Shown here: one piece after another, positions 19,340-27,662 of the stretch | Numbering within the stretch: position 1 is the stretch's first letter | How the letters are laid out: each line of letters starts with the position of its first letter | Assembly: GCF_037153975.1 (NCBI RefSeq) | Contig: NZ_JBBAYJ010000007.1 | Span: 1-64,000 of the forward strand | Origin: Aquipuribacter sp. SD81 | GTDB lineage: Bacteria > Actinomycetota > Actinomycetes > Actinomycetales > JBBAYJ01 | Reading direction: 5' to 3' | Length of the DNA stretch: 64,000 bases | The notes under the pieces: model-generated | What the model was told of the DNA's origin: nothing | The model's database searches: none | Seen by the model: only the letters and a program-made list of their open reading frames with translations | Made by a program: the position numbers and the translations under genes

Positions 19340-19501
19340 ATGATGCACGAGCACGAGTGGTCCGACCGGTCGACGCACGTCACGAGCAGCGGGTGGCTCG
19401 TCTACCGCGCCTGCCGGTGCGGGGCCTGGCAGGTCACGCAGCCCTGGCGGGAGGCGCAGGACCAGGTCCTCGCCGAGGCCGGCCGGGCGGACGCCTCCTG
19501 A
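19340..19501 (+). CDS. Small CxC-containing protein (53 aa)
   Basis: This 53-residue protein begins [20 protein letters not shown] and then carries YRACRCGAW, a Cys-x-Cys-Gly knuckle. His-rich N-termini followed by a YRxCRCG motif occur in small conserved actinobacterial proteins, as far as I recall, without known function. The His and Cys residues could hold one zinc. Two adjacent ATG codons (19340, 19343) are possible starts. It is divergent from the CGNR regulator and could be its target or partner. Confidence 0.6.
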   Translation: MMHEHEWSDRSTHVTSSGWLVYRACRCGAWQVTQPWREAQDQVLAEAGRADAS

Positions 19502-19523
19502 CGGTGCGCGGCGCGCCGACGAC

Positions 19524-19676
19524 TCAGGCGCGCACGCAGTCGCAGACCAGCGACTCCCAGCCGCAGCGGCGGCACTCCTGCCACCGCCGCTCGAGGATGC
19601 GCGACCCCGGCAGGTCCAGGGTCGCGATCAGCTCGTCAGTGGAGGTGCCGCACTCGAGGCAGACGTCGTCGTCCAT
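19524..19676 (-). CDS. Small Cys-rich zinc-ribbon-like protein (50 aa)
   Basis: This 50-residue protein has Cys pairs at residues 6/9 (CLEC), 35/38 (CRRC) and 45/47 (CDC), enough for a zinc ribbon. ATG at 19676 is preceded on the minus strand by GGGAGGG with an 8-nt spacer, which supports translation. It is convergent with the 53-residue CxC protein and divergent from the cold-shock gene. I do not recognise the family. The same frame stays open far upstream, but that stretch is antisense to the cold-shock gene and is a GC-driven shadow. Confidence 0.6.
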   Translation of the reverse strand: MDDDVCLECGTSTDELIATLDLPGSRILERRWQECRRCGWESLVCDCVRA

Positions 19677-19838
19677 GCCGCACACCCTCCCCGCATCACC
19701 TTCGGGGAACCTGGGTGCGGACCCGGGTGGCGGCGTGCCCGGCGCCACCGGGTCGGGCGGGGCGCGCGGGTGGTCGTGGCACGCCGCATCGTCGGTGACA
19801 CTAGGAGGTCGTCCCGTCACCGCACCAAGGAGCTCCAC

Positions 19839-20843
19839 GTGCCCTCTGCCACCGTCCGCTGGTTCGACCCCGAGCGGGGATTCGGCTTCCTCGCGCCCGA
19901 GGACGGCTCCGAGGACATCTTCGTCCACGCCTCCGAGGTGCTCGGCGGAGACGGTCCGCGCGTGCTGCGGGAGGGCCAGGCCGTCGACTTCGAGGTCGGG
20001 GACGGCCCGCGCGGGCCGCAGGCGCGCCGGGTCCGCGTCACCGGGGACGTCGCGGCCGGCGCCGAGCTCGGCGTTCTCGGCACGGTGGCGTGGTTCGAGC
20101 CGACGAAGGGCTACGGCTTCCTGACGCCCGACGACGGTGGCGCCGAGGTGTTCGTGCACGGCTCCGCGGTCCTGACCGGCGGCGTGCTCGTCGAGGGCCA
20201 GCGCGTCGCGTTCCTCCTCGGCGAGGGTGAGAAGGGCCCGCAGGCGGAGCACGTGCTGCCGCTGGCGGCGTCCGCGTCGGGCGGCGGGGTCGCGACCGGG
20301 GGCGCCGACGGCGCCGACGGCACGGTCTCCTGGTTCGACGACGAGAAGGGCTTCGGCTTCCTCACCCCCGACGCCGGCGGCGAGGACGTGTTCGTGCACG
20401 TGCGGGCGCTCGCGCCCGGGCTCGACGGCCTCGCCGAGGGTGACCGCGTCGCCTACGAGGTCGTGCAGGGCGACCGCGGCCCGCAGGCCCGCGACGTGCG
20501 TGTGGTCGGGGGCTCCGGCCGCCGTGCGCCGGGCGGTCGCGACCGGGGCGGTCGGGGCGCCGGCCCCGGCCGCGGTGGGCCGGGTGGTCGCGGTGCCGGG
20601 GCGCCGCGCGGCGGCGCCCCCTCGCGGGGCGGCGCTGGGACCCGGGGCGGCGAGGGCGTGGTCGTGCGCTTCGACGCCGAGCGCGGCTTCGGCTTCATCC
20701 AGCCCGACTCCGGCGGCGACGACCTCTTCGTGCACGTGTCGACGGTGCGCGGCACCGACGGCCTGTACGAGGGCGACCGGGTGCGCTACGACGTCCGGCA
20801 GAGCGACCGTGGTCCGCAGGCGGACCGGGTGGAGCTGCTCTGA
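19839..20843 (+). CDS. Protein with four cold-shock domains and an RG-rich linker
   Basis: This 334-residue protein contains four CSD OB-folds. Each has the RNP1-like core and RNP2-like [23 protein letters not shown] (about 10-30), [19 protein letters not shown] (about 88-106), [19 protein letters not shown] (about 170-190) and [19 protein letters not shown] (about 284-305). Between domains 3 and 4 lies a Gly/Arg-rich stretch ([18 protein letters not shown] type) of about 45 residues, an expected RNA-binding or condensate-forming segment. Single-domain Csp proteins are about 67 residues; four in tandem is unusual for bacteria. Likely role: RNA or ssDNA binding. GTG at 19839 follows AAGGAG by 6 nt; the longer frame from 19770 lacks a domain. 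Confidence 0.88.
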   Translation: MPSATVRWFDPERGFGFLAPEDGSEDIFVHASEVLGGDGPRVLREGQAVDFEVGDGPRGPQARRVRVTGDVAAGAELGVLGTVAWFEPTKGYGFLTPDDGGAEVFVHGSAVLTGGVLVEGQRVAFLLGEGEKGPQAEHVLPLAASASGGGVATGGADGADGTVSWFDDEKGFGFLTPDAGGEDVFVHVRALAPGLDGLAEGDRVAYEVVQGDRGPQARDVRVVGGSGRRAPGGRDRGGRGAGPGRGGPGGRGAGAPRGGAPSRGGAGTRGGEGVVVRFDAERGFGFIQPDSGGDDLFVHVSTVRGTDGLYEGDRVRYDVRQSDRGPQADRVELL

Positions 20844-20846
20844 GGC

Positions 20847-21365
20847 TCAGCCCATCGTCTTGGCCCCGTCGATGTGCTCGCGGAGCATGTCGGCGTGCCC
20901 CGCGTGCTGGGCGATCTCCGCGGTGAGGTGCACGAAGGCCCGGCGGGCGCTGCGCACGGCGCCCGGCGGGAACCACGGCGCGTCCGGCAGCGGCTGCGTG
21001 GCGTCGAGGTCGACCGTGCGCACGAGCTCGTCGGTGGCCGCCGCGGCGGCGTCCCAGGCCTCGAGCGCCTCGGCGAGGCTCGTGCCTCCGGGCAGGGTGA
21101 AGCTGGCGTCGAAGGCCGCCTGGCCGGCCTCGTCCTCGGCCATCGCGGACGGGCCGTCCACGACGAAGCCCGCCCACTGCCGCTCCATGAGCGTGACGTG
21201 CGTGACGAGGCCGCCGAGGCTCAGCTCGCTGCGGGTCGGCCGGCTCCGGACCTGAGCGTCGTCCAGCCCGTCGAGGGTGAGGCGGAACAGGTAGCGCTGC
21301 GTCGCGAGGCTCTCCAGCAGGTCGGCGCGCTCGCGGGGCAGGTCACCGGTGCGCTGTGTCGTCAT
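20847..21365 (-). CDS. DinB / DUF664 family protein
   Basis: This 172-residue four-helix protein of the DinB/mycothiol-dependent enzyme superfamily begins MTTQRTGDLPRERADLLESL. It has the metal-site pattern spread over helices: GLVTHVTLMERQW (first His with Glu) and FVHLTAEIAQHAGHADMLRE (HxxxxxxxHxxH-type). Relatives are thiol-S-transferases or of unknown function. ATG at 21365 lies 7 nt after TAGCGT on the minus strand without a Shine-Dalgarno, so it is probably leaderless. Its stop is 3 nt from the cold-shock gene stop. Confidence 0.8.
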   Translation of the reverse strand: MTTQRTGDLPRERADLLESLATQRYLFRLTLDGLDDAQVRSRPTRSELSLGGLVTHVTLMERQWAGFVVDGPSAMAEDEAGQAAFDASFTLPGGTSLAEALEAWDAAAAATDELVRTVDLDATQPLPDAPWFPPGAVRSARRAFVHLTAEIAQHAGHADMLREHIDGAKTMG

Positions 21366-21372
21366 GACCCGG

Positions 21373-21378
21373 ACGCTA
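21373..21378 (-). promoter_or_regulatory. -10 element of the DinB-like gene
   Basis: TAGCGT on the minus strand ends 7 nt before the ATG at 21365; no Shine-Dalgarno sequence is present. Confidence 0.4.
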
Positions 21379-21450
21379 GGACCGGGGACCGACAGCGCCG
21401 GCCGCCGACATCCGTGAGGTGGCCCGACCACGAGGGTGACCACGACGAGG

Positions 21451-21523
21451 TGGCCCCGAGAGGATTCGAACCTCCGACACACGGTTTAGGAAACCGTTGC
21501 TCTATCCCCTGAGCTACGAGGCC
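21451..21523 (-). tRNA. tRNA-Arg (CCT anticodon)
   Basis: The minus strand gives a 73-nt cloverleaf. The acceptor strands are GGCCTCG and CGGGGCC, the D arm is GCTC/GAGC, the anticodon loop is TTCCTAA with CCT at 21488-21490, and the T arm holds GGTTCGAATCC. The discriminator is A and CCA is not encoded. It reads AGG codons, which are rare in this GC-rich genome. Confidence 0.95.
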
Positions 21524-21825
21524 TGCGCGGACACAGCCGCCAGCACGACGGTACACCGCAGCGCTCCCCAATCCGCTGGCCGACGACCGTCGCGCGCGGG
21601 CAGAGCCGCGCCCGACGTCGAGGGCACCCGCGCGAGTGGCGGAGCCGGCCGGAGGCCGCGCGGCACCTGGTGGCTGCGGGCGTGTGCCCCCAATGGGGGC
21701 ATACGCCTTCTCGGCCGGCACTCCGCTCCGCGGGAGCTGTCGTGACGGCCGCGCGTTGCGGTCTGCGGCGTGACCGTCCTCACTCGCGCGAGTGATCTCG
21801 GGCCGGGACCGGGTACGGCAACCGT
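21524..21825. other. Intergenic region between tRNA-Arg and the flavodoxin-like gene
   Basis: This 302-bp region has no supported gene. On the minus strand TACCGT (21548-21553) could be the -10 of tRNA-Arg. A 27-nt inverted repeat lies at 21680-21706. TACGGC about 9 nt before the ATG at 21826 may be the start-proximal promoter of the reductase. Confidence 0.45.
21680..21706. promoter_or_regulatory. 12-bp inverted repeat with 3-nt loop
   Basis: GCGTGTGCCCCC and GGGGGCATACGC flank AAT, with one G-T wobble. It lies upstream of both neighbouring genes, so it is more likely an operator or a small structured RNA than a terminator. Confidence 0.4.
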
Positions 21826-22434
21826 ATGACCGATCTCAAGGCCCTCGTGCTCGTCTGCTCGCTCAAGCCCTCGCCCGCGTCGTCCAGCTCGGAGACCCTC
21901 GGCCGTGAGGTGCTCACGGCCCTCGAGGGACACGGCGTGACCGGCGAGGTCGTCCGCGTCGTCGACCACGACGTCAGGTTCGGCGTCGAGAAGGACATGG
22001 GCGACGGCGACGCCTGGCCCGCGATCCGCGAGAAGGTCCTCGCCTCCGACATCCTCGTGCTCGCGACCCCGATCTGGATGGGGCAGCCGGCGTCCGTCGC
22101 CAAGGTCGTCCTGGAGCGCCTCGACGCGGAGGTGGCGGAGACGAAGGACGACGGCCGGCCCATCCTCTTCGACAAGGTCGCGGGCGTCGCGGTCGTCGGC
22201 AACGAGGACGGGGCGCACCACGTGAGCGCCGAGGTGTTCCAGTCGCTCAACGACGTCGGCTTCTCGCTGCCGCCGCAGGCGGTCACGTACTGGGTCGGCG
22301 AGGCCATGCAGGGCACCGACTACAACGACCTCGACGAGAAGCCCGAGACGACCCAGGGCACCACGAAGACCCTCGCCGCGGGTCTCGCGCACGCCGCCCG
22401 GCTGCTCAAGGAGAACCCGTACCCGGCGAGCTGA
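21826..22434 (+). CDS. NAD(P)H-dependent FMN reductase / flavodoxin-fold oxidoreductase
   Basis: This 202-residue flavodoxin-like fold protein starts MTDLKALVLVCSLKPSPASS, with the FMN phosphate loop SLKPSPASSSSE. LVLATPIWMGQPASVAKVVLERL follows, the typical second flavin-contact loop of the NADPH-dependent FMN reductase family, and then FDKVAGVAVVGNEDGAHH. It probably reduces flavin or quinone substrates with NAD(P)H in the cytosol. It stands alone; a 6-bp hairpin follows the stop. Confidence 0.87.
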   Translation: MTDLKALVLVCSLKPSPASSSSETLGREVLTALEGHGVTGEVVRVVDHDVRFGVEKDMGDGDAWPAIREKVLASDILVLATPIWMGQPASVAKVVLERLDAEVAETKDDGRPILFDKVAGVAVVGNEDGAHHVSAEVFQSLNDVGFSLPPQAVTYWVGEAMQGTDYNDLDEKPETTQGTTKTLAAGLAHAARLLKENPYPAS

Positions 22435-22452
22435 CGCGTCCTGGCTGACGCG
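22435..22452 (+). terminator. Hairpin after the FMN reductase gene
   Basis: CGCGTC and GACGCG flank a 6-nt loop directly after the stop codon. A longer pairing of GCGTCCTGG (22436) with CCAGGACGC (22468) is an alternative fold. No U-tract. Confidence 0.35.
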
Positions 22453-22516
22453 CCCGGACCGGTCACACCAGGACGCCGGACCTGCCCCGTCCCCACGACA
22501 GGGGAGGATGCCGGGC

Positions 22517-25500
22517 GTGCGTGCGCAGGTGAGCGTCGTCGACCCGGGCGGTGGGACCGTCCGGGACGTCGTGCTCGACACCGACCCGGACGTGACGGTC
22601 GCGGCGGTGGCGGCCGCGCTCGCCGGGACGGAGCCGGGCGCGGCGCCGACCCTGTGGGTTCGGGGCCGTCCGCTCGACGGCCAGGAGCCGGTCGGGAGCT
22701 CTGCCGTCGTCGACGGCGCCCTGGTCGGGCTCGGCAGCCCCGTCGACAGCGACGCCGGCGAGCCGCTCGGGCTCGTCGAGCTCCGGGTGGTGGGCGGGCC
22801 GGGCGCGGGGGTCGTCCGCCGGCTCACGGCCGGAACCGCCGACGTGGGCGGCGGTCCGGCGGTCCTCCTGCGGCTGCCCGGCGCCCCGGACGCAGTCCTC
22901 GCGACCCTCGACGTCGCCGTCACCGGCGAGGTGACCGTCGCGCCCGGGGACGGGACCGGGGCCGTCGTCCTCGAGGGCGAGCCCGTCACGACACCGCGCA
23001 CCTGGTCGCGCGGTGGCGTCCTGCGGGTCGGGGACTCGCTCGTGCAGCTGTGCGCGGTCGACGAGCCCGACGCCGCCCTGCACCCGAGCGACGACGGCGC
23101 CGGTCTGGACTACAACCGCCCGCCCCGCCTGCTGCCGCCGGAGCGGCAGACCGTGTACCGCCTGCCCCGGCGCCCCACCGCGCCGCACCGGCGGCCGCTG
23201 CCGGTCGTGGCGGCGCTCGTGCCGCTGGTCCTGGCGTGCGTCATGGCCTTCGCCTTCGACCGGCTCTTCTTCCTCGTCTTCGGTGTCATGACCCCCGTCA
23301 TGCTCGTCGCCAACTTCTTCTACGAGCGCCGCACCGGCCGCGCCCGCTACCGCACCGAGCTCAAGGCCTACGAGCGCCGCCGCGGCGAGGTCGAGGCCGA
23401 CGCGCGCGAGGCGCTCGTGCTCGAGCGCGACGCCCGGCGGCACGAGGCACCCGACCCCGCCACGCTGCTGCTCACCGCCGTCGGGCCGCGCTCGCGGCTG
23501 TGGGAGCGGCGCCGGGGCGATCCCGACCACCTGCTGCTGCGCATCGGCACCGCCGACCTGCCGAGCGACGTCGTCGTGGAGGACCCCGAGCAGCACGAGC
23601 ACCGGCGCAAGGTGGCGGAGACGGCACCGGACGTGCCGGTCACCGTCCCGCTCGGCGAGCGCGGTGTCGTCGGCGTCGCCGGGGACGGCGCCCAGGTGCG
23701 TCTCCTCGCCGGCTGGTGCGTCGGCCAGCTCGCGGTGCTGCAGTCGCCCTCCGACGTCTGCCTCGTCGTGCTCACCGACCCCGCCGGCGCGCCGTCGTGG
23801 GACTGGGTGCGGTGGCTGCCGCACGCCCGCCCGTCGCTCGGGCAGGACGCGCTCAGCCTCCTCGGCACCGACACGGAGACGTGCGCCCGCAGGGTCGCCG
23901 AGCTGACGGCCCTCGTCGCCGCCCGGCGGGCGGCCAGCCGCGGCCGCCAGGGGATGAGCGAGCCGCCCGACGTCGTCGTCGTGCTGGACGGCGCCCGGCG
24001 GCTGCGGTCCCTGCCCGGGGTCGTCCAGCTCCTGCGCGACGGACCCGAGGTCGGCGTCCGCTTCCTCTGCCTCGACGCGGACCGGCGGTTCCTGCCCGAG
24101 GAGTGCACCGCCGTCGTCGCCCTGCACCCCGGCCCCGACGGCGCGACCGTCGTGCACCTCGCCCAGCAGCGCAGCGACGACGTCACGGACGCCCGCCCGG
24201 ACCTCGTGCCGACCACGTGGCCGGCGCGCGTGGCCCGCGCGCTCGCGCCGCTGCGCGACGTGGGCGACGACGACGACGCGGCGCTGCCGCCGGCGGCCCG
24301 GCTGCTGGACGTCCTCGGGCTGCCGCAGCCCGCCGGCGAGGCGGTCGCCGCCCGCTGGTTGCTCGGCGGCGCCACCACGGAGGCCGTCCTCGGGGTGTCG
24401 CTGGACGGGCCGTTCGCGCTCGACCTGCGCCGCGACGGACCCCACGCCCTGGTCGCCGGCACCACCGGCTCCGGCAAGTCCGAGCTGCTGCAGACCCTCG
24501 TCGCCTCCCTCGCCGTCGCCAACCGCCCGGACGCGATGACGTTCGTCCTCGTCGACTACAAGGGCGGGGCCGCCTTCAAGGACTGCGTCGACCTGCCGCA
24601 CACCGTCGGCATGGTCACCGACCTCGACACGCACCTCGTCGCCCGGGCCCTCGCCTCGCTGGGTGCGGAGCTGCGCCGCCGGGAGCACGTGCTCGCGGCC
24701 GCGGGTGCCAAGGACATCGAGGACCACGCCGACCTCGCCCGCCGTGACGGGCTCGCGCCCCTGCCGCGCCTCGCCATCGTCATCGACGAGTTCGCCTCCC
24801 TCGCCCGTGAGCTGCCCGACTTCGTCAGCGGGCTCGTGAACATCGCCCAGCGCGGCCGCAGCCTCGGTATCCACCTCGTGCTCGCGACGCAGCGTCCCTC
24901 CGGTGTCGTCTCGCCGGAGATACGGGCCAACACCAACCTGCGGATCGCGCTGCGCGTCACCGACGCGGGCGAGTCGACGGACGTCCTCGACGCGCCCGAC
25001 GCCGCCCGCATCACCAAGTCGACGCCGGGCCGGGCCTTCGTCCGGCTCGGGGCGGGCAGCATCGTGCCCTTCCAGGCCGGTCGCGTCGGCGGGCGCTGGC
25101 CCGGCCGTGACCCCCGCGGCGGTGCGGTGCGCGCGCCGTGGGTCACGAGCGTGCCCACCGAGCGGCTCGGCCACCCCGAGCCGCGTCGGCCCGCGGCGCC
25201 GGGCGGCGGCGGCGACGTGGAGACCACCGACCTGTCCGTGCTCGTCGCCGCCGTCCGCGCCGCCGCGGCGCGGGTGGCCGTGCCCGCGCCCCACCGGCCG
25301 TGGCTGGAGGCGCTCCACGGCGTCGTCACCCTCGAGCAGGTGGCGCGCCTGGCCGGCTCGGCCGAGGTGCTGCCGGGCGCGCCGGCCGCCGCGTACGCCG
25401 TCGCCGATCTGCCGTCGCAGCAGGCGAGGCGGCTGCTCGGTGTCGACCTCGCGACCTTCCAGCACCTGTACGTCGTGGGCTCGCCCCGCAGCGGGCGCTC

Positions 25501-26887
25501 GCAGACCCTGCGCACGCTCGCGGGCGCCCTCGCGGCCGCGCACCCCGTCGCCGACGTGCACCTGTACGGCCTCGACTGCGGCAACGGGGCGCTGCTGCCG
25601 CTCACCCGGCTTCCGCACTGCGGGGCCGTCGTCACCCGCACGCAGGAGGAGCGGGCTCGGCGGCTGCTGCTCAAGCTGGCCGCAGAGGTGCAGCGCCGCG
25701 GCGAGCTGCTCGCCGCGGGCGGGTTCGCCGACGTGGGGGAGCAGCGGCGCGCCGCCGCTCCCGAGGAGCGGCTGCCGCACGTCGTCCTGCTGGTCGACCG
25801 GTGGGAGGGCTTCGTCGGCGGGCTCGGGGACGCTGACGGCGGCCGCCTCACCGAGGTTGTCCAGCAGCTGCTGCGCGAGGGCGCAGGCGTCGGCGTGCAC
25901 CTCGTCGTCGCCGGCGACCGGCAGCTGCTGTCCACCCGCATGGCGACCCTCGTGGAGGACAAGCTGCTGCTGCGCCTCGCCGAGCGCAACGACTACTCGA
26001 TGGCGGGCATCGTCCCGCGGACCCTGCCCGAGGACATCGCGCCGGGCCGCGCGTTCCTGTCCGAGTCCGGCACCGAGGCGCAGGTCGCGGTCCTCACCGA
26101 CGACCTGTCCGGTGCCGCCCAGGCCGACGCCCTCGCGCGCATCGGCGCGGCGGCGCGGGAACGCGACCGCGGGACACCGCGCACGCAGCGGCCGTTCCGC
26201 GTCGACACCCTCCCGGCGACCCTCGACTTCGCCGCCGCGCGCGCCCTGCGCGACGAGGACGAGACGTCCCCGCTGTGGGCGATGGTCGGTGTCGGCGGCG
26301 ACGAGCTCGTCGCCCTGGGACCCGACCTCGGCGACGTCCCGACGTTCGTCGTCGCGGGACCGCCCAAGTCCGGGCGGTCCGGGGTGCTGCTGTCGATGGC
26401 GCGCTCCGTGCTCGCCCAGGGCGGTGAGGTGGTGGTGCTCGCGCCCCGGGCCTCGCCCCTGCGCGACCTCGCCGGCACGGCGGGAGTGCGGGGCGTGCTC
26501 ATCGACGCCGAGCCCACCGCGGACGAGCTCGAGGGGCTCCTCACGGGCGGCGGCCCGGTCGCGCTCGTCGTCGACGACGGCGAGCTCGTCAAGGACATGC
26601 CGGCCGCGGACTGGCTGCGCGCGTGGCTGCGGACCGCGGCCGACGGGGCCGGCGCTCTCGTCCTCGGCGGAACGCTCGGCGAGGTGGCGGCCGGCTTCTC
26701 CGGCTGGCAGGTCGACGTCAAGCGCGCCCGCCGGGGGGCGCTGCTGTGCCCCCAGAGCCCGCTCGACGGTGACACGGTCGGCGTCCGGCTGCCACGCAGC
26801 CTCGTCGGGCAGCCGGTGCAGCCCGGCCGGGCGCTCCTCCACCTCGGCGACGGCGAGCTCGTGACGGTCCAGGTCCCCGTGCCGTAG
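22517..26887 (+). CDS. eccC: Type VII secretion FtsK/SpoIIIE-type ATPase EccC
   Basis: This protein of about 1456 residues is the motor of the ESX/type VII system. An N-terminal ubiquitin-like/FHA-type region (to about 200) is followed by a membrane hairpin near 230-275 (VVAALVPLVLACVMAFAF and onward), a linker domain, and three ATPase domains. The first has an intact Walker A GTTGSGKSE near 648 and Walker B LAIVIDEFASL. The second (GSPRSGRSQ near 988) and third (GPPKSGRSG near 1282) have Arg in place of the Walker A Lys. GGGGAGG touches the ATG at 22508, which is too close for initiation; GTG at 22517 is 9 nt downstream and was chosen. No EccB, EccD, EccE or mycosin is in the window, but two secreted proteins and a WXG100 follow. 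Confidence 0.92.
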   Translation: MRAQVSVVDPGGGTVRDVVLDTDPDVTVAAVAAALAGTEPGAAPTLWVRGRPLDGQEPVGSSAVVDGALVGLGSPVDSDAGEPLGLVELRVVGGPGAGVVRRLTAGTADVGGGPAVLLRLPGAPDAVLATLDVAVTGEVTVAPGDGTGAVVLEGEPVTTPRTWSRGGVLRVGDSLVQLCAVDEPDAALHPSDDGAGLDYNRPPRLLPPERQTVYRLPRRPTAPHRRPLPVVAALVPLVLACVMAFAFDRLFFLVFGVMTPVMLVANFFYERRTGRARYRTELKAYERRRGEVEADAREALVLERDARRHEAPDPATLLLTAVGPRSRLWERRRGDPDHLLLRIGTADLPSDVVVEDPEQHEHRRKVAETAPDVPVTVPLGERGVVGVAGDGAQVRLLAGWCVGQLAVLQSPSDVCLVVLTDPAGAPSWDWVRWLPHARPSLGQDALSLLGTDTETCARRVAELTALVAARRAASRGRQGMSEPPDVVVVLDGARRLRSLPGVVQLLRDGPEVGVRFLCLDADRRFLPEECTAVVALHPGPDGATVVHLAQQRSDDVTDARPDLVPTTWPARVARALAPLRDVGDDDDAALPPAARLLDVLGLPQPAGEAVAARWLLGGATTEAVLGVSLDGPFALDLRRDGPHALVAGTTGSGKSELLQTLVASLAVANRPDAMTFVLVDYKGGAAFKDCVDLPHTVGMVTDLDTHLVARALASLGAELRRREHVLAAAGAKDIEDHADLARRDGLAPLPRLAIVIDEFASLARELPDFVSGLVNIAQRGRSLGIHLVLATQRPSGVVSPEIRANTNLRIALRVTDAGESTDVLDAPDAARITKSTPGRAFVRLGAGSIVPFQAGRVGGRWPGRDPRGGAVRAPWVTSVPTERLGHPEPRRPAAPGGGGDVETTDLSVLVAAVRAAAARVAVPAPHRPWLEALHGVVTLEQVARLAGSAEVLPGAPAAAYAVADLPSQQARRLLGVDLATFQHLYVVGSPRSGRSQTLRTLAGALAAAHPVADVHLYGLDCGNGALLPLTRLPHCGAVVTRTQEERARRLLLKLAAEVQRRGELLAAGGFADVGEQRRAAAPEERLPHVVLLVDRWEGFVGGLGDADGGRLTEVVQQLLREGAGVGVHLVVAGDRQLLSTRMATLVEDKLLLRLAERNDYSMAGIVPRTLPEDIAPGRAFLSESGTEAQVAVLTDDLSGAAQADALARIGAAARERDRGTPRTQRPFRVDTLPATLDFAAARALRDEDETSPLWAMVGVGGDELVALGPDLGDVPTFVVAGPPKSGRSGVLLSMARSVLAQGGEVVVLAPRASPLRDLAGTAGVRGVLIDAEPTADELEGLLTGGGPVALVVDDGELVKDMPAADWLRAWLRTAADGAGALVLGGTLGEVAAGFSGWQVDVKRARRGALLCPQSPLDGDTVGVRLPRSLVGQPVQPGRALLHLGDGELVTVQVPVP

Positions 26888-26935
26888 CCGCTGCCACAAC
26901 GCCCTCACGCGACGGGCGACCTCCCACCCGGCCGG

Positions 26936-26941
26936 TACGAT
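26936..26941 (+). promoter_or_regulatory. Possible -10 upstream of the lipoprotein gene
   Basis: TACGAT lies about 50 nt upstream of the GTG at 26994, leaving a leader that contains the GAGGGG ribosome binding site. No clear -35. Confidence 0.3.
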
Positions 26942-26993
26942 CCGCTCCGACCGGACACCCGGCGCCGGACACCCAGCGGACGAGGGGACGCCT

Positions 26994-27662
26994 GTGCTGC
27001 CACGCCACCCGGCGCTGCTCGCCCTCGCGCCGTTGCTGCTGCTGACGGCGTGCGGCGGCGACGGCGAGGTCGCCGCGGCCCCGACCGCGGACCGGGCGGT
27101 CGACTCGGCGCCGGTGCCGGTCGATGCGGCCGATCCGTCGGCCGGGTCGACGTCGGGGACGGACACCGCCGACGACGACGAGCAGGAGCTGCGCGAGCGT
27201 GCCGAGCGCCTCGTGGTCGTCCGTGACGGGTTCCTCGAGCGTCCCGCCCGGCAGGACCCCGCCGTGCTCGACGAGGTGAGCGTCGGGGACCTGCGGCGCA
27301 ACCTCGGACGCTCGGGCGAGACGCTGCCCCTCGTGGACGAGCGGGCCTACGGCTTCGTCGGGGGCACGGGCGTGGAGTGGGTCGAGGTCACCGAGCTGAG
27401 CACGGACCCGGTCACGTCACCCGTCGACGGCGTGGAGGGCGTGACGGGGACAGCCGTGGTCGCCATCTGCCAGGACAACAGCGCGATCGAGGCGGTGGAC
27501 GAGGCCGGCGAGGTCCTCGAGGGCGTCTCCGACATCGCCGACCACACGGTGGCGGGCTTCCGCTTCGTCCACCTGGACGACGGGCCCGCCGGTGAGGGCT
27601 GGTACGCCTCGTCGGGACTCGCCGAGGCGCCGGAGGTGGAGCGGTCGTGTCCCGAGGACTGA
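26994..27662 (+). CDS. Lipoprotein of unknown function next to EccC
   Basis: This 222-residue protein has a hydrophobic signal ending LLLLTACGG, a lipobox with Cys near residue 18. A low-complexity Asp/Ala/Pro stretch follows, then a folded region (about 60-215) with LRERAERLVVVRDGFLE, VVAICQDNSAIEAVDE and HTVAGFRFVHLDD. It resembles small secreted NTF2-like lipoproteins in length and strand pattern, but I do not recognise a family. GTG at 26994 has GAGGGG 6 nt upstream. It overlaps the next gene by 16 nt, so the two are coupled and probably belong with the EccC gene. Confidence 0.75.
   Translation: MLPRHPALLALAPLLLLTACGGDGEVAAAPTADRAVDSAPVPVDAADPSAGSTSGTDTADDDEQELRERAERLVVVRDGFLERPARQDPAVLDEVSVGDLRRNLGRSGETLPLVDERAYGFVGGTGVEWVEVTELSTDPVTSPVDGVEGVTGTAVVAICQDNSAIEAVDEAGEVLEGVSDIADHTVAGFRFVHLDDGPAGEGWYASSGLAEAPEVERSCPED

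Noticed and set aside
22508-22510. ATG as the eccC start.
   Set aside because: The GGGGAGG motif is immediately adjacent, leaving no room for the ribosome; GTG at 22517 has proper spacing.
22463-27301. A 1612-codon open frame on the minus strand, antisense to eccC.
   Set aside because: Its translation is a low-complexity Arg/Gly/Val/Pro/Glu composition with no domain. The plus-strand EccC reading has all expected motifs, so this is a GC-driven shadow.
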